In this document: positions 18,717 through 27,236 of the stretch, in pieces | Layout of the letters: the number at the start of each line of letters is the position of its first letter | Position numbering within the stretch: position 1 is the stretch's first letter | Source: CAYRSS01 sp964426945 | Lineage (GTDB): Bacteria; Planctomycetota; Phycisphaerae; UBA1845 | Length of the DNA stretch: 64,000 bases | Direction: 5' to 3' | NCBI GenBank assembly: GCA_964426945.1 | Contig: CAYRSS010000001.1 | Location: forward strand, 1-64,000 | Notes under the pieces: model-generated | What the model saw: only the letters and a program-made list of their open reading frames with translations | Told to the model about the DNA's origin: nothing | Databases searched by the model: none | Made by a program: the position numbers and the translations under genes

Positions 18717-19625
18717 TTACTGCTTCTTCTGCAGGCGGGCCGTCGCGTCGCGCAGCTGGTCCTTTTCCGCCTGAGAAATGCCGTCCATTCCGAACAGGCC
18801 GATCTTGGCGAGGATGCGGTCGACGGTTTCCTGGTCGCTCTCGGGGATGCGGGAGCTACGGGCTTCGGGTGGCGGGGGGGCGGGTCGCACCGTGCGCCGC
18901 GGGCTGAGGCGAATGCGCCACTCGGTGCTTTCCCACCACGACTCGCCGCGCATGGCCCACCAGACGCCGAAGATCAGCCCGGCCAGGTGACACGCCTCAC
19001 CGCCGTAGTTTTCCCCCTTGGTCTGAATGCGAAGGAATGCCAGCGCACCGATCAGGATGGCCGCGGTCCGGATGCGGACCGGAAACAGGAAGCTGATGTA
19101 GATCACTGCCTGCGGGAACTTCACCGCGGCGATGCCGAGCAGGCCGTAGATCGAGCCGGAAGCGCCGATCCCCGGTGTCGTGGGTGCCACGATGAACGTA
19201 TAGAAAATGTTGCCTGCGATGCCGCAGAACGTGTACACGCCGAGGAAACGCCTCAGGCTCCACTGATCCTCGAGCGGTCGGCCGAGGAAATGCAGCCCGA
19301 TCATGTTCAGCAGGATGTGGAACAGGTTGCCGTGCAGGTACTGCGCCGTCACCAGGCGCCACAGCTGCCCCTGCTGCACCAGGTCGGAGCGCATCTCGAG
19401 CCAGCCGGTGGTGTATTCGGCCTGCAGGCCCTTGGTGTAGGACGTGCCCGAGAGCAGCGGCCCCACGCCGGGCACGAAGTGTTCAAGCACGTATATGACG
19501 ACGTTGATCACGATCAGCGTCGTCACGATGCTGCCCCCGATCAGGGGCGGTCCGCCCGGCACACGTCGTCCGACAATCGGGCGATGCGAGGGTCCGCGGG
19601 CGTAATCCCTGTCCTGCCAGCCCAT
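18717..19625 (-). CDS. Rhomboid-family intramembrane serine protease
   Basis: 302 residues with about six membrane segments from 30 to 228. The catalytic dyad is S156 in GIGASGSIYG and H213 in EACHLAGL. H98 and H103 in LHGNLFHILLNM match the conserved loop and TM2 motif. A cytoplasmic tail (about 240-302) is proline-rich and ends in a short helix. The substrate is unknown. The ATG follows the Nudix stop directly (TAGATG), so the two are one transcription unit. Confidence 0.95.
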   Translation of the reverse strand: MGWQDRDYARGPSHRPIVGRRVPGGPPLIGGSIVTTLIVINVVIYVLEHFVPGVGPLLSGTSYTKGLQAEYTTGWLEMRSDLVQQGQLWRLVTAQYLHGNLFHILLNMIGLHFLGRPLEDQWSLRRFLGVYTFCGIAGNIFYTFIVAPTTPGIGASGSIYGLLGIAAVKFPQAVIYISFLFPVRIRTAAILIGALAFLRIQTKGENYGGEACHLAGLIFGVWWAMRGESWWESTEWRIRLSPRRTVRPAPPPPEARSSRIPESDQETVDRILAKIGLFGMDGISQAEKDQLRDATARLQKKQ

Positions 19626-20141
19626 CTAGGCATCCTCCCGACGGGCGAAGTAGAGCCCGAACGTCGCCACGGTTTTGCCGTCTTCCAGCTCGCCCGCCAC
19701 CAGGCGCCGCCTCGCCTCCTCGGCGGTCACGATCTCGACGCGGATTTGCTCTGTCTCTTCGAGCCGCTGGCCGACGTATTCGAGGCCTGTAGCCATGAAT
19801 ACGAACATCTTCTCGGTCAAGATTCCCGGCGAGGGATAGAAAGTGGTGAAGGGCTCGATCCGCTCGGCGCGGTAGCCCGTCTCCTCTTCCAGTTCGCGGG
19901 CTGCGGTCGCGGCCGGGGATTCGCCGGGATCGATGGTCCCCGCGGGCAGTTCCAGGAGTTCACGCTCGATCGCCGACCGCTGGTTGCGGATCATCACGAT
20001 CCGGCCGTCGCCGAGGATGGGCAGGATCACCGCAGCGCCCGGATGCACGACCACCGCCCGGCACGCCGTCGGATCGCCGGCGCGGATGATCGGCTTCTCG
20101 ATCACGCTGAATCGCGGCGTCACCAGCAGTTCGCGGGTCAT
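19626..20141 (-). CDS. Nudix hydrolase, ADP-ribose pyrophosphatase-like
   Basis: About 171 residues from ATG 20141. The Nudix box is complete: G68, E74, R82-E83-L84, E86-E87 and G89, in GTIDPGESPA...RELEEETGY. The upstream strand AVVVHPGAAVILPI and downstream FYPSPGILTEKMFVF are typical of the ADP-ribose pyrophosphatase branch that cleaves ADP-sugars. The frame is open to 20168, but MTRELLVTPRF is the natural start. A TATAAT promoter element lies 60 bp upstream. Exact substrate is inferred from family only. Confidence 0.92.
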   Translation of the reverse strand: MTRELLVTPRFSVIEKPIIRAGDPTACRAVVVHPGAAVILPILGDGRIVMIRNQRSAIERELLELPAGTIDPGESPAATAARELEEETGYRAERIEPFTTFYPSPGILTEKMFVFMATGLEYVGQRLEETEQIRVEIVTAEEARRRLVAGELEDGKTVATFGLYFARREDA

Positions 20142-20200
20142 ATGGTCTCCGGCGCCTCGAATCCACAACAGGCCGCTCGCGGGGGCGGGGCTCCGGCCGG

Positions 20201-20206
20201 ATTATA
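20201..20206 (-). promoter_or_regulatory. Probable -10 element (TATAAT) for the Nudix/rhomboid operon
   Basis: Minus-strand context GCTATAATCC, 60 bp before the Nudix ATG at 20141. It is nearly identical to the plus-strand word at 12841. The -35 region is unclear. Confidence 0.55.
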
Positions 20207-20308
20207 GCGTTGCCGATCCGTCTGCCGAGTCGCGGCGCAAGCCGCCCCCCGCGCGGTGCGCCGTCACGGCCGCGCAACAGCCCGGATTGCAGGCTAGTGA
20301 CCCTCGCC

Positions 20309-20314
20309 TAGAAT
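20309..20314 (+). promoter_or_regulatory. Probable -10 element (TAGAAT) for the YceI gene
   Basis: Context CCTAGAATTC, 95 nt ahead of the ATG at 20409, leaving an 85-90 nt leader. It is the same word as before three other genes in the window. Confidence 0.45.
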
Positions 20315-20408
20315 TCGCCGGTTCGGGTCGGCGGCGAGGCGCGGTGCCGGTCGCCACAGGTTCACGGACGGTGCGCCAAGCGCGGCGCGTTCAGCGAAGG
20401 AGACCGGC

Positions 20409-21017
20409 ATGAAGCGGAAGATGGCCCTTGTAGCGGTGACGCTGTGCGGTGCGGCGGTTCTGGTATCGGCGATGGGGGGCACTGAGGCGACGGCCTCGAC
20501 CAGGTCGGCGGCCGACGGGCTGTTCAGCGTGGACAACGTCCATTCCACCGTGCTGTTTCGCGTCAGCCACCTCGGCGTCAGCCAGTCGTATGGCCGGTTC
20601 AATGAGATCGACGGCGGGTTCCTCATCAACCCGGACAGCCCGGAGTCGAGCAGCATCAACATCACCGTGAAAACCACGAGCGTCGACACGGCCAACGGCA
20701 AACGCGACGATCACCTGCGCAGCCCGGACTTCTTCAACGCTGCGCAGTTCCCGGTGACATCGTTCAAGAGCACGGCGTTCAAGAAGGTCGGCGACAAGCG
20801 CTACGAAGTCACCGGCGACCTGACGCTGCACGGCGTCACCAAGTCGATCACCGTCCCCCTGGAGCACGTCGGCACGGCCGAGACCCAGCGCGGCGTCAAG
20901 GCCGGCTTCGAGTGCATGTTTGACATCAAGCGGGCGGACTACGGCATGAACTACATGCCCGGCGCGCTGGGCGACGACGTCCGGATCATCGTGAGCATCG
21001 AAGGCGATAAGAAGTAA
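20409..21017 (+). CDS. YceI-family secreted lipid-binding protein
   Basis: 202 residues with a signal peptide (about 1-30). The lipocalin-like YceI domain follows: FSVDNVHSTVLFRVSHLGVS, SININITVKT-like strands, DDHLRSPDFFNAAQFP and GDLTLHGVTKSI are the family signatures. YceI proteins bind isoprenoid-type lipids in the periplasm, and some are induced by stress. An AAGGAG ribosome-binding site lies 7 nt before the ATG. The next gene starts 6 nt after the stop, so the two may be co-transcribed. Ligand unknown. Confidence 0.95.
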   Translation: MKRKMALVAVTLCGAAVLVSAMGGTEATASTRSAADGLFSVDNVHSTVLFRVSHLGVSQSYGRFNEIDGGFLINPDSPESSSINITVKTTSVDTANGKRDDHLRSPDFFNAAQFPVTSFKSTAFKKVGDKRYEVTGDLTLHGVTKSITVPLEHVGTAETQRGVKAGFECMFDIKRADYGMNYMPGALGDDVRIIVSIEGDKK

Positions 21018-21023
21018 GCAGCG

Positions 21024-21965
21024 TTGGTTGATCCCGCGATTACGCCTGATCCCACGCTGAGGGTGATCCTGCCGATCATCCTCGGCGTGGCCGGTCCGCT
21101 GCTGGTCGGCGGTGCCATTCTGCTGGCGGCCTGGCGACCGGGGCGCGCTGCGGCGCCCAGCGGCCGTCCGTCCTGGGCTGGCGCGCTGGCCGTCGGCCTG
21201 GCTTTCTGTGCAGGACACGTGGCGATCCTCGGATGGCCCACCCTGCCGCCGATCACCGGCGGCTGGTGGAATCACCCCGTCGACAAGTGGATGCTCTCGC
21301 TGGCCGTGCTGGCCGCGCTTCTGGCGTCGGTGGCGGGGCTGTTCAAGCGTGCAGGCAAGTGGATCGCGCTGCCTGTGGCGGCTCTGGTGGTCGCCGTTCT
21401 GCTTTCGCCGATGGTAAAGCACACCTGGACGGGTGGCTTAGCGGCGGCTTGGCTCGTCGGGCTCTCGCTCGCACTGGTGTTGATGCGTTATGGCTGGGCG
21501 GCCACGGCCGAATCGATGCCGGGGCCTGCACCGATTCTCGCCATAATCGTGGCGACCACGGGGCTGAGCATCTGCCTGATCCTCTGCGCGAACGCTTCCG
21601 GCGCCCAACTGGCCGGATCGCTGGCCGCGGCGCTGGGTGTGATCTGGGTGGCGGCGCTCTGGAAGCGGGAGATTTCGCTTCAGCCCGGCGGGGTCACGGT
21701 CGCCGCGGCGATCTTCGGCGGGCTGGCGATCATCGGCATGTTCTACGCCTATCCGACCATGCCGCGGACAGCGGCTGCGCTTCTGGCGGCGGCGCCCTGC
21801 GGGCTGTGGGTCCGGCGGATCAGCGGGCTTGCCCGCATGGGGCGGGCCGCGGGGCTGGGGGCGGGCTTCGCGGCGGTGCTCCTGGCGGTGGGGGGCGCGG
21901 TGGCGATCACCGCTGTGGTTACCGCGCCCGCCGACGACGGCTACGGCGACTACGCCGACTATTAA
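21024..21965 (+). CDS. Polytopic membrane protein, function unknown
   Basis: 313 residues from a TTG start 6 nt after the YceI stop. About eight to nine hydrophobic helices span nearly the whole length (for example 14-36, 51-69, 89-106, 113-130, 136-153). The extreme C-terminus is acidic and tyrosine-containing (DDGYGDYADY). No motif of a known transporter or enzyme was recognised. The four final bases overlap the stop of the converging glutathione peroxidase gene. An unusual start codon and no Shine-Dalgarno make the precise N-terminus uncertain. Confidence 0.7.
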   Translation: MVDPAITPDPTLRVILPIILGVAGPLLVGGAILLAAWRPGRAAAPSGRPSWAGALAVGLAFCAGHVAILGWPTLPPITGGWWNHPVDKWMLSLAVLAALLASVAGLFKRAGKWIALPVAALVVAVLLSPMVKHTWTGGLAAAWLVGLSLALVLMRYGWAATAESMPGPAPILAIIVATTGLSICLILCANASGAQLAGSLAAALGVIWVAALWKREISLQPGGVTVAAAIFGGLAIIGMFYAYPTMPRTAAALLAAAPCGLWVRRISGLARMGRAAGLGAGFAAVLLAVGGAVAITAVVTAPADDGYGDYADY

Positions 21966-22603
21966 CCACCCGCCGGAGCCGGCTTCGCGGCTTCGTTCGT
22001 TTCCGGCCGCGGTGCGGTGAGCGCCGCTTCGATTTTCGCTCTCAGATCCTTATCGTCGGGCTTGGTTCGCGGCGAAACCTTCGCCAGCACACTTCCGTCA
22101 CGGCCGACCAGGTACTTCTGGAAGTTCCATTCGACTTCCCCGGCGATCGACTTGTCCGGGTGCGTCGTCAGGTAGCGGTAGAGCGGGCACTGGTCTTCGC
22201 CCTTCACCGAGACCTTGGCGAACAGATCGAACGTCACGTCGTACTTCGTCCGGCAGAAGCTCTTGATCTCCTCGTTGGTGCCGGGCTCCTGCTTCATGAA
22301 GTTGTTGGCGGGGAAGGCGAGGATTCGCAGGCCGCGATCCTTGTACTCGCGGTGAAGCGCTTCGAGGCCTTCGTACTGCGGTGTCAGCCCGCACTTGCTC
22401 GCGACGTTGACGATCAGCAGCACCTCTCCTCGATACTTCGCGAGCGACACCTCGTTGCCGTCGATGTCCGTTACTTTCGCGTCCAGCACGCTGCCGAGCG
22501 GCGGCTGCTTTCGCGCGGCGTCTGCATCCGAGGATTTGGCCGGCGGGTCGGAAAGGCCGAGAAGCTGAAGCAACGAAAGCACCATCGAGGCGACGAGTTT
22601 CAT
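21962..22603 (-). CDS. Glutathione peroxidase-family (thioredoxin-type) peroxidase, exported
   Basis: 213 residues with an N-terminal signal or anchor helix (1-17). The GPx core is intact: peroxidatic C71 in NVASKCGLTPQYEGL, the FPANNF motif at 97-102, and W159-N160 in EWNFQKYLV. C117 in KSFCRTKYDVTF sits where non-selenium, thioredoxin-dependent members keep the resolving cysteine, so it probably uses thioredoxin rather than glutathione. It reduces hydrogen peroxide or lipid peroxides outside the cytoplasm. The C-terminal 20 residues are a Pro/Ala tail. The converging stop overlaps the membrane-protein gene by 4 bp. Confidence 0.93.
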   Translation of the reverse strand: MKLVASMVLSLLQLLGLSDPPAKSSDADAARKQPPLGSVLDAKVTDIDGNEVSLAKYRGEVLLIVNVASKCGLTPQYEGLEALHREYKDRGLRILAFPANNFMKQEPGTNEEIKSFCRTKYDVTFDLFAKVSVKGEDQCPLYRYLTTHPDKSIAGEVEWNFQKYLVGRDGSVLAKVSPRTKPDDKDLRAKIEAALTAPRPETNEAAKPAPAGG

Positions 22604-22753
22604 AACGGCTGCTCCACGGGAGACGGCGGGCCCTTGTCGACCGACGACGCATCAGCGCGGCGCGCGGCCCGAGCCCGCCGGAAAGTCTAGACGCCTTCCG
22701 ACCGGGCGGCCAGCCCGGCGATGGTCACGGAGCCTAGGTGTCGCCGACGTGGC

Positions 22754-25195
22754 CTAGCCGAACAGGCGCATCGCGTCGTTGAAGGTTACAAACAGGAACG
22801 CCCCGATGATCAGCACGAGGCCGAGCATCTGCGTCGCGACCTGGATGCGCAGCGACACGGGGCTTCCCTTGATCTTCTCGATGAGCAGAAACACCATGTG
22901 ACCGCCGTCAACGATGGGCAGCGGCAGAAAGTTGATCACCGCCAGGTTCGCCGACAGCATCCCGAGGAAGAAGAGGAACTTCGGCAGGTTCGTCTGGGCC
23001 ACCTGGCCGCCCATGTGGACGATCCCCAGCGGGCCCGACATGTTCTCGACGCCGACCGTCCGCGAGAAGATCATCCGGTCGATCATCGAATAGACCTGCA
23101 GGATGAAGTAGTGCGTCTTGCGGATTCCGATGGCGATGGAGTCGAGAATGTTTGCGCCCTTGACCATTGTCGTCGCCTGCCCGACGAACACGTTGGGCTG
23201 AAGGATGACGCGACCGAGCCAGGGATCAATCATTTCCTCCGTGACCTCGACCTGGGCGGACTTCAACTCGCCGAGGAGATTCTGTCGATACTCGACGTTG
23301 ATCGTCTTGCCGACGTTGCTGCGCAGGGCTTCGGCCACGCCGAGGTGGTAGCCGATGCTGACCTGCTCGTCGAAGGTGCTCCACTTCGTGGTGATGCTGT
23401 CCTCACCGTTGATCGTGCTGATCACGCCTTCGGGTCCGATGCCCAGCTTCGTGCGCAGGCAGTGCGGCACAGGCATGTCCGCGGTCTGCTCCGTGCCGTC
23501 GGCGCCGCGGTAGGCGATCTTCGCGACGGTGCCACCCGCAGCGGCCAGCTGGTCGATCAACTGCTGCCACGACTCCAGCGGCCGGCCGTTGACCGACAGG
23601 AGCGTCGCACCCGAGGGGATCCCGGCCTGACTCGCCGGCGTGGGGCGACCGAGCATGGTCGGCGCGACACGGCCGACCTGCATCACATCCATGGCGCCCA
23701 GCGAGAAGTTGGCGTCGATCGCGCCGGCCTTCCGTGCGGGGACATGCAAGGTAAGTGGAGCGGGTGACTCGTCGCGCAGCACGGCGAACTCGATCGTGCC
23801 ACCGACGCCGCGCTGAATGAGCCCCTGGATATCGCCCGTGGACGGATGGCGCTGGCCGCGGCACCCAATCACCACGTCACCCACGCGGAGCCCGGCCTTC
23901 TCGGCCAGCCCGCCGGGTCGGACATAGTCGACCTCGGCCCGCGGGCCGGTCTCGCCCGGCAGGCGACGGAAGCCCGCCTCGACGGTGCCGCCGGCGCCCT
24001 CATTCGGCCGGACGAACCCGCGGTGGGTTCGCCCGTTGGCCCGGCGGAGTTCGAAGTGAACGTCTCGCTCTGCGTTGTCGCGGATGCTCTGCTCGACCTG
24101 GCCGCGCGTAGGCAGCTTGATGTCGTCAAACTCGAGCACCGTGTCGCCGCCCTCGATCCCCGCAAGATCTGCCCGGCCGCGCGGCTCGATCGCTTCGAAC
24201 CTCACGAGCGGCGTGAGCCCCAACAGGTGGTTAGAGTCCGGTTCTTCGCGCTCCACCTGAAGGAGTTGCAGCCGTGGGGGCATGCTCACCGTCACGCGCT
24301 GCGGAGGGGCGTCCGGGGATGCGGGGTCTTTCCGCTCGACGACGACAGGGCCGCGATTGGCCGACAGCAGGCTGTAGGCGTGGTTGATGTTGTCCTCGGT
24401 AACGGGGCGGCCGTCGATCTCGACGAGCACGTCGCCCAGCCGCGGATAGCCCGGTCCCTTGTCGCGCAGCTCCGGGCCGATCGCCAGGATCTCTCGCGTC
24501 GCGCCCGGGGCAATGCCGATCTGCAGCCGGTTGTTCTCCTTGTTCTGCTGCGGCTTGACGGGCACGTGTTCCATGCGGCCGTCGCGCTCGACGTAGAAGT
24601 CGAGCTCCTGGTGCTTGGCGGCGAGGATGATCGCCATCTGCACCTCGTTGAACTCGCGCACCTGCAGGTCATTGACGGCGACGATGCGGTCGCCGGGGCG
24701 AAGGCCGGCCTTGTCGGCTGGGCTGTCGGGCTGGACGAGGCCGATGCTCGTATCAATCCCTTCGAAGCCGATCGAGAAGCAGACCATGAAGAGCAGCGCG
24801 GCAAAGATGACGTTCATCACCACGCCGGCCGAGACGATTGCCATGCGGTGACCGACGGGCTTGGCCATGAACGACCGCGGATCATCCTTGAACTTGAGCT
24901 CGTTGCTCTTGTCGTCGAAGTCCTCCTGCCCCATCATTTTCACGTAGCCGCCGAGGGGCAGGATGTTGAAGGAGTAGCGCGTCTCGCCCTTCGTGAAGCC
25001 GAACAGCTCGCGGCCGAAACCAACCGCGAACTTCTCCACGCGGACCTTCGCCCACTTGGCCACGGCGAAATGGCCCAGTTCGTGAACGAAGACGATCAGC
25101 GAGAAGCCGAACATCATGAGCAGGTAGGGCCAGATCTTGCCCCACACTGCCCCGAGCTGGGCGAGCAGGTCCGTCTGCATCAGCACGTCAAACAT
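22754..25195 (-). CDS. rseP: RseP-like site-2 metalloprotease with about five PDZ-like repeats
   Basis: 813 residues, against 450 in E. coli. Zinc-site HELGH is at 38-42 in the first membrane helix; the third zinc ligand lies in NFLPLPIVDGG (755-765, D763). Between them I count five PDZ-like modules: about 151-216, 238-308, 330-398, 420-488 and 505-577, each with a hydrophobic-gly-asp (GDxVxxxxG) core. RseP cuts membrane-bound anti-sigma factors and leftover signal peptides. The ATG at 25195 has a GAGGTGA 7 nt upstream and overlaps the end of dxr by 16 bp, which fixes the start and indicates coupling. An upstream in-frame start at 25219 lacks such a site. The extra PDZ modules may sense misfolded envelope proteins (inference). 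Confidence 0.95.
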   Translation of the reverse strand: MFDVLMQTDLLAQLGAVWGKIWPYLLMMFGFSLIVFVHELGHFAVAKWAKVRVEKFAVGFGRELFGFTKGETRYSFNILPLGGYVKMMGQEDFDDKSNELKFKDDPRSFMAKPVGHRMAIVSAGVVMNVIFAALLFMVCFSIGFEGIDTSIGLVQPDSPADKAGLRPGDRIVAVNDLQVREFNEVQMAIILAAKHQELDFYVERDGRMEHVPVKPQQNKENNRLQIGIAPGATREILAIGPELRDKGPGYPRLGDVLVEIDGRPVTEDNINHAYSLLSANRGPVVVERKDPASPDAPPQRVTVSMPPRLQLLQVEREEPDSNHLLGLTPLVRFEAIEPRGRADLAGIEGGDTVLEFDDIKLPTRGQVEQSIRDNAERDVHFELRRANGRTHRGFVRPNEGAGGTVEAGFRRLPGETGPRAEVDYVRPGGLAEKAGLRVGDVVIGCRGQRHPSTGDIQGLIQRGVGGTIEFAVLRDESPAPLTLHVPARKAGAIDANFSLGAMDVMQVGRVAPTMLGRPTPASQAGIPSGATLLSVNGRPLESWQQLIDQLAAAGGTVAKIAYRGADGTEQTADMPVPHCLRTKLGIGPEGVISTINGEDSITTKWSTFDEQVSIGYHLGVAEALRSNVGKTINVEYRQNLLGELKSAQVEVTEEMIDPWLGRVILQPNVFVGQATTMVKGANILDSIAIGIRKTHYFILQVYSMIDRMIFSRTVGVENMSGPLGIVHMGGQVAQTNLPKFLFFLGMLSANLAVINFLPLPIVDGGHMVFLLIEKIKGSPVSLRIQVATQMLGLVLIIGAFLFVTFNDAMRLFG

Positions 25196-26325
25196 CGTGT
25201 CACCTCGTCGCGGGCCCATCGGTCCGCGGTAAGCAGTTCCTCAAGCGTCGGTTCGGCCACGAACGCATGTCGGGTGAGCGCCCGCTCTGTGTGCAGGGCG
25301 ATCTCGTCAAATCGGATCGTCCCCTCGCGGAACAGCCCGACCGCGGCCTCGTTGGCGGCGTTGAGCACGGCCCCGCTGGTCCCCCCCCGGGACGCCACCT
25401 CGTGGCCGAGGCGCAGCGCGGGGAACCGCTGCGGATCCGGGGCGTGCAGGTGCAGCCGTCCGAGGCTGCACAGATCGAGCCGCGGCGAAGGGCAGGCCCG
25501 GCGCTGCGGGTAGGTCAGGGCGTACTGGATCGGGGTACGCATGTCCGGCGTGCCGAGCTGCGCTACCATCGATCCGTCACAGAACTCCACCAGCGAGTGA
25601 ATGATTGACTCCGGGTGAATGACCACGTTGATCTGATCGGACTGCAGGCCGAACAACCAGCGGGCCTCGACGATTTCGAGCGCCTTGTTCATCATCGTGG
25701 CCGAGTCGATCGTGATTTTCGGACCCATCTGCCAGGTCGGGTGCTGCAGCGCGTCCTGCGGGGCCGCGGCGCTAAGCGCTTCTCGCGACCACGTGCGGAA
25801 CGGCCCGCCCGACGCCGTCAGGTAGATGGTGCGGACATCCTCCCGTCGACCAGCCTGCAGCGCCTGGAAGATGGCGGAGTGTTCGCTGTCGACCGGGATG
25901 ATCTCGGCCCCTGTGCGTGCAGCCAGGGGCATCATCAGCGAGCCGGCGGTGACCAGCGCCTCCTTGTTGGCCAGGGCTACGCGGCGACCAAGCTCAATCG
26001 CCCGGATCGTGGCCGACAGCCCACCGGTGCCCACCACGGCGCTGACCACGCAGTCACACTCGACCTCGTCCACGAGCCGGCGGAGCGAGTCAGGGCCTGT
26101 GAGTACGCGGCACCGCGTGCCCAGCTCCGCGGCGGTTGAGCCATTCCCCTCGGCCAAGGCGATCGCCTCGGGGCGGATCTGCTCGGCCTGCCGGGCCAAC
26201 TCCTCGCCGCGGGATCCGGCGGCGAGGCCGACGATCTGCCACTCGCCGCGCAGCGCCTCGACCACGCTGAGCGTGCTGCGACCGATCGACCCGGTCGAGC
26301 CCAGCAAGATCACCCTTCTTGGCAT
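25180..26325 (-). CDS. dxr: 1-deoxy-D-xylulose 5-phosphate reductoisomerase
   Basis: About 381 residues from MPRRVILLG. The NADPH motif GSTGSIG is at 9-15. Catalytic segments NKEALVTAG, VDSEHSAIFQAL, PTWQMGPKITIDSATMMNKALE and NAANEAAV are all present and carry the metal ligands and active-site lysine and histidines. It makes methylerythritol phosphate, the first committed step of non-mevalonate isoprenoid synthesis. Its 3' end overlaps rseP by 16 bp, the usual dxr-rseP order. The open frame reaches 26346, but the motif spacing favours 26325. A TATGAT element lies 45 bp upstream. Confidence 0.97.
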   Translation of the reverse strand: MPRRVILLGSTGSIGRSTLSVVEALRGEWQIVGLAAGSRGEELARQAEQIRPEAIALAEGNGSTAAELGTRCRVLTGPDSLRRLVDEVECDCVVSAVVGTGGLSATIRAIELGRRVALANKEALVTAGSLMMPLAARTGAEIIPVDSEHSAIFQALQAGRREDVRTIYLTASGGPFRTWSREALSAAAPQDALQHPTWQMGPKITIDSATMMNKALEIVEARWLFGLQSDQINVVIHPESIIHSLVEFCDGSMVAQLGTPDMRTPIQYALTYPQRRACPSPRLDLCSLGRLHLHAPDPQRFPALRLGHEVASRGGTSGAVLNAANEAAVGLFREGTIRFDEIALHTERALTRHAFVAEPTLEELLTADRWARDEVTRCLTC

Positions 26326-26369
26326 GCCCTGAGGAACCCCTGCCAACCGCGCCCGGAAACCGACCCGCC

Positions 26370-26375
26370 ATCATA
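26370..26375 (-). promoter_or_regulatory. Possible -10 element (TATGAT) for dxr-rseP
   Basis: Minus-strand context CCTATGATGG, 45 bp before the dxr ATG. It resembles the other -10 words in the window, with no clear -35. Confidence 0.35.
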
Positions 26376-26516
26376 GGTCGGCCCGGCGGGGGCGACAACG
26401 CCGCAGGGCCGCTCCCCCTGGTTGACGACGGCCGGCTGGTCGCGGTTCAGGGCATCCGTTCGGCATTCGACCCGGCGCGGTCGCTATTCGCTCATGACCC
26501 GGCTCGACCGACAACT

Positions 26517-27203
26517 CTACACCAGCAGCGCGTCCAACTCGTCCAGCGAGGCAATGGTTGCGTGCGGCTCGCCGCCGGGGGGCGCAGGCTCCGCCGCATA
26601 GACACCGCCCGGCCGGCCTATCCGGATCGTACGCCAGCCGAGCTGGCGGGGGGCGATGAAGTCCTTGGCGGGATTGTCGCCCACATAGACACACGCGGCA
26701 TGGGCCACCCCCAGCGCGGCCGCGACCGTTTCGAACGCTCTTGGGTTGGGCTTCCACCCCGCGCGACCCCAGCGGTCGGTCAGGATGATCTCCTCCAGTC
26801 GATCGGCCAGCCTCAGCGCGTCCACCTTCGCCTGCTGCATCGGGAGTGGTCCGTCGGAAATCAGACCCAGGCGATAGTGTCCTTCCAGTCGTGTCAGGGC
26901 GCGCTCCGCGTCCGGGTGAAGGCTGATGACGGGCCGGTGCGTGCGGTAGGCGGTGATCATCTGTGAGACAACCTCGTCCGCGCTGTCAATGCTGCGGCGC
27001 TCGCAAAGCACGTTGAATACCCGGCCCCGATGGTTCGAGCCGTAGAGCGCGCGCATCTCGGCGCTTGCGCGGTCGGGGTCGCCCAGGATGTGCCTGAACG
27101 CCGAAGCCACAGCGGCGTAGCCGCTGACGGTGTAGCTGTGCTCGGGAAAGAGCGTGTCGTCGAGGTCGAAGATCACGGCCTGCACAGGCTGCAAGCTTTT
27201 CAT
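26517..27203 (-). CDS. HAD-superfamily hydrolase
   Basis: 228 residues. Motif I is FDLDDTLFPE with nucleophile D13 and acid D15; motif II is LISDGP; the lysine is in GWKPNPRAF; motif IV is YVGDNPAKDF. The cap between 25 and 100 is helical, as in C1-type phosphatases. It would hydrolyse a small phosphorylated molecule, but the substrate is not evident. The gene starts 33 nt after the ATP-grasp gene, in the same direction. The pair resembles known HAD plus ATP-grasp couples in sugar or glycopeptide modification, so a joint pathway is likely but unproven. Confidence 0.88.
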   Translation of the reverse strand: MKSLQPVQAVIFDLDDTLFPEHSYTVSGYAAVASAFRHILGDPDRASAEMRALYGSNHRGRVFNVLCERRSIDSADEVVSQMITAYRTHRPVISLHPDAERALTRLEGHYRLGLISDGPLPMQQAKVDALRLADRLEEIILTDRWGRAGWKPNPRAFETVAAALGVAHAACVYVGDNPAKDFIAPRQLGWRTIRIGRPGGVYAAEPAPPGGEPHATIASLDELDALLV

Positions 27204-27236
27204 CAGAACTCTCCGTGCGACGCGGCGAGCCCGCCG

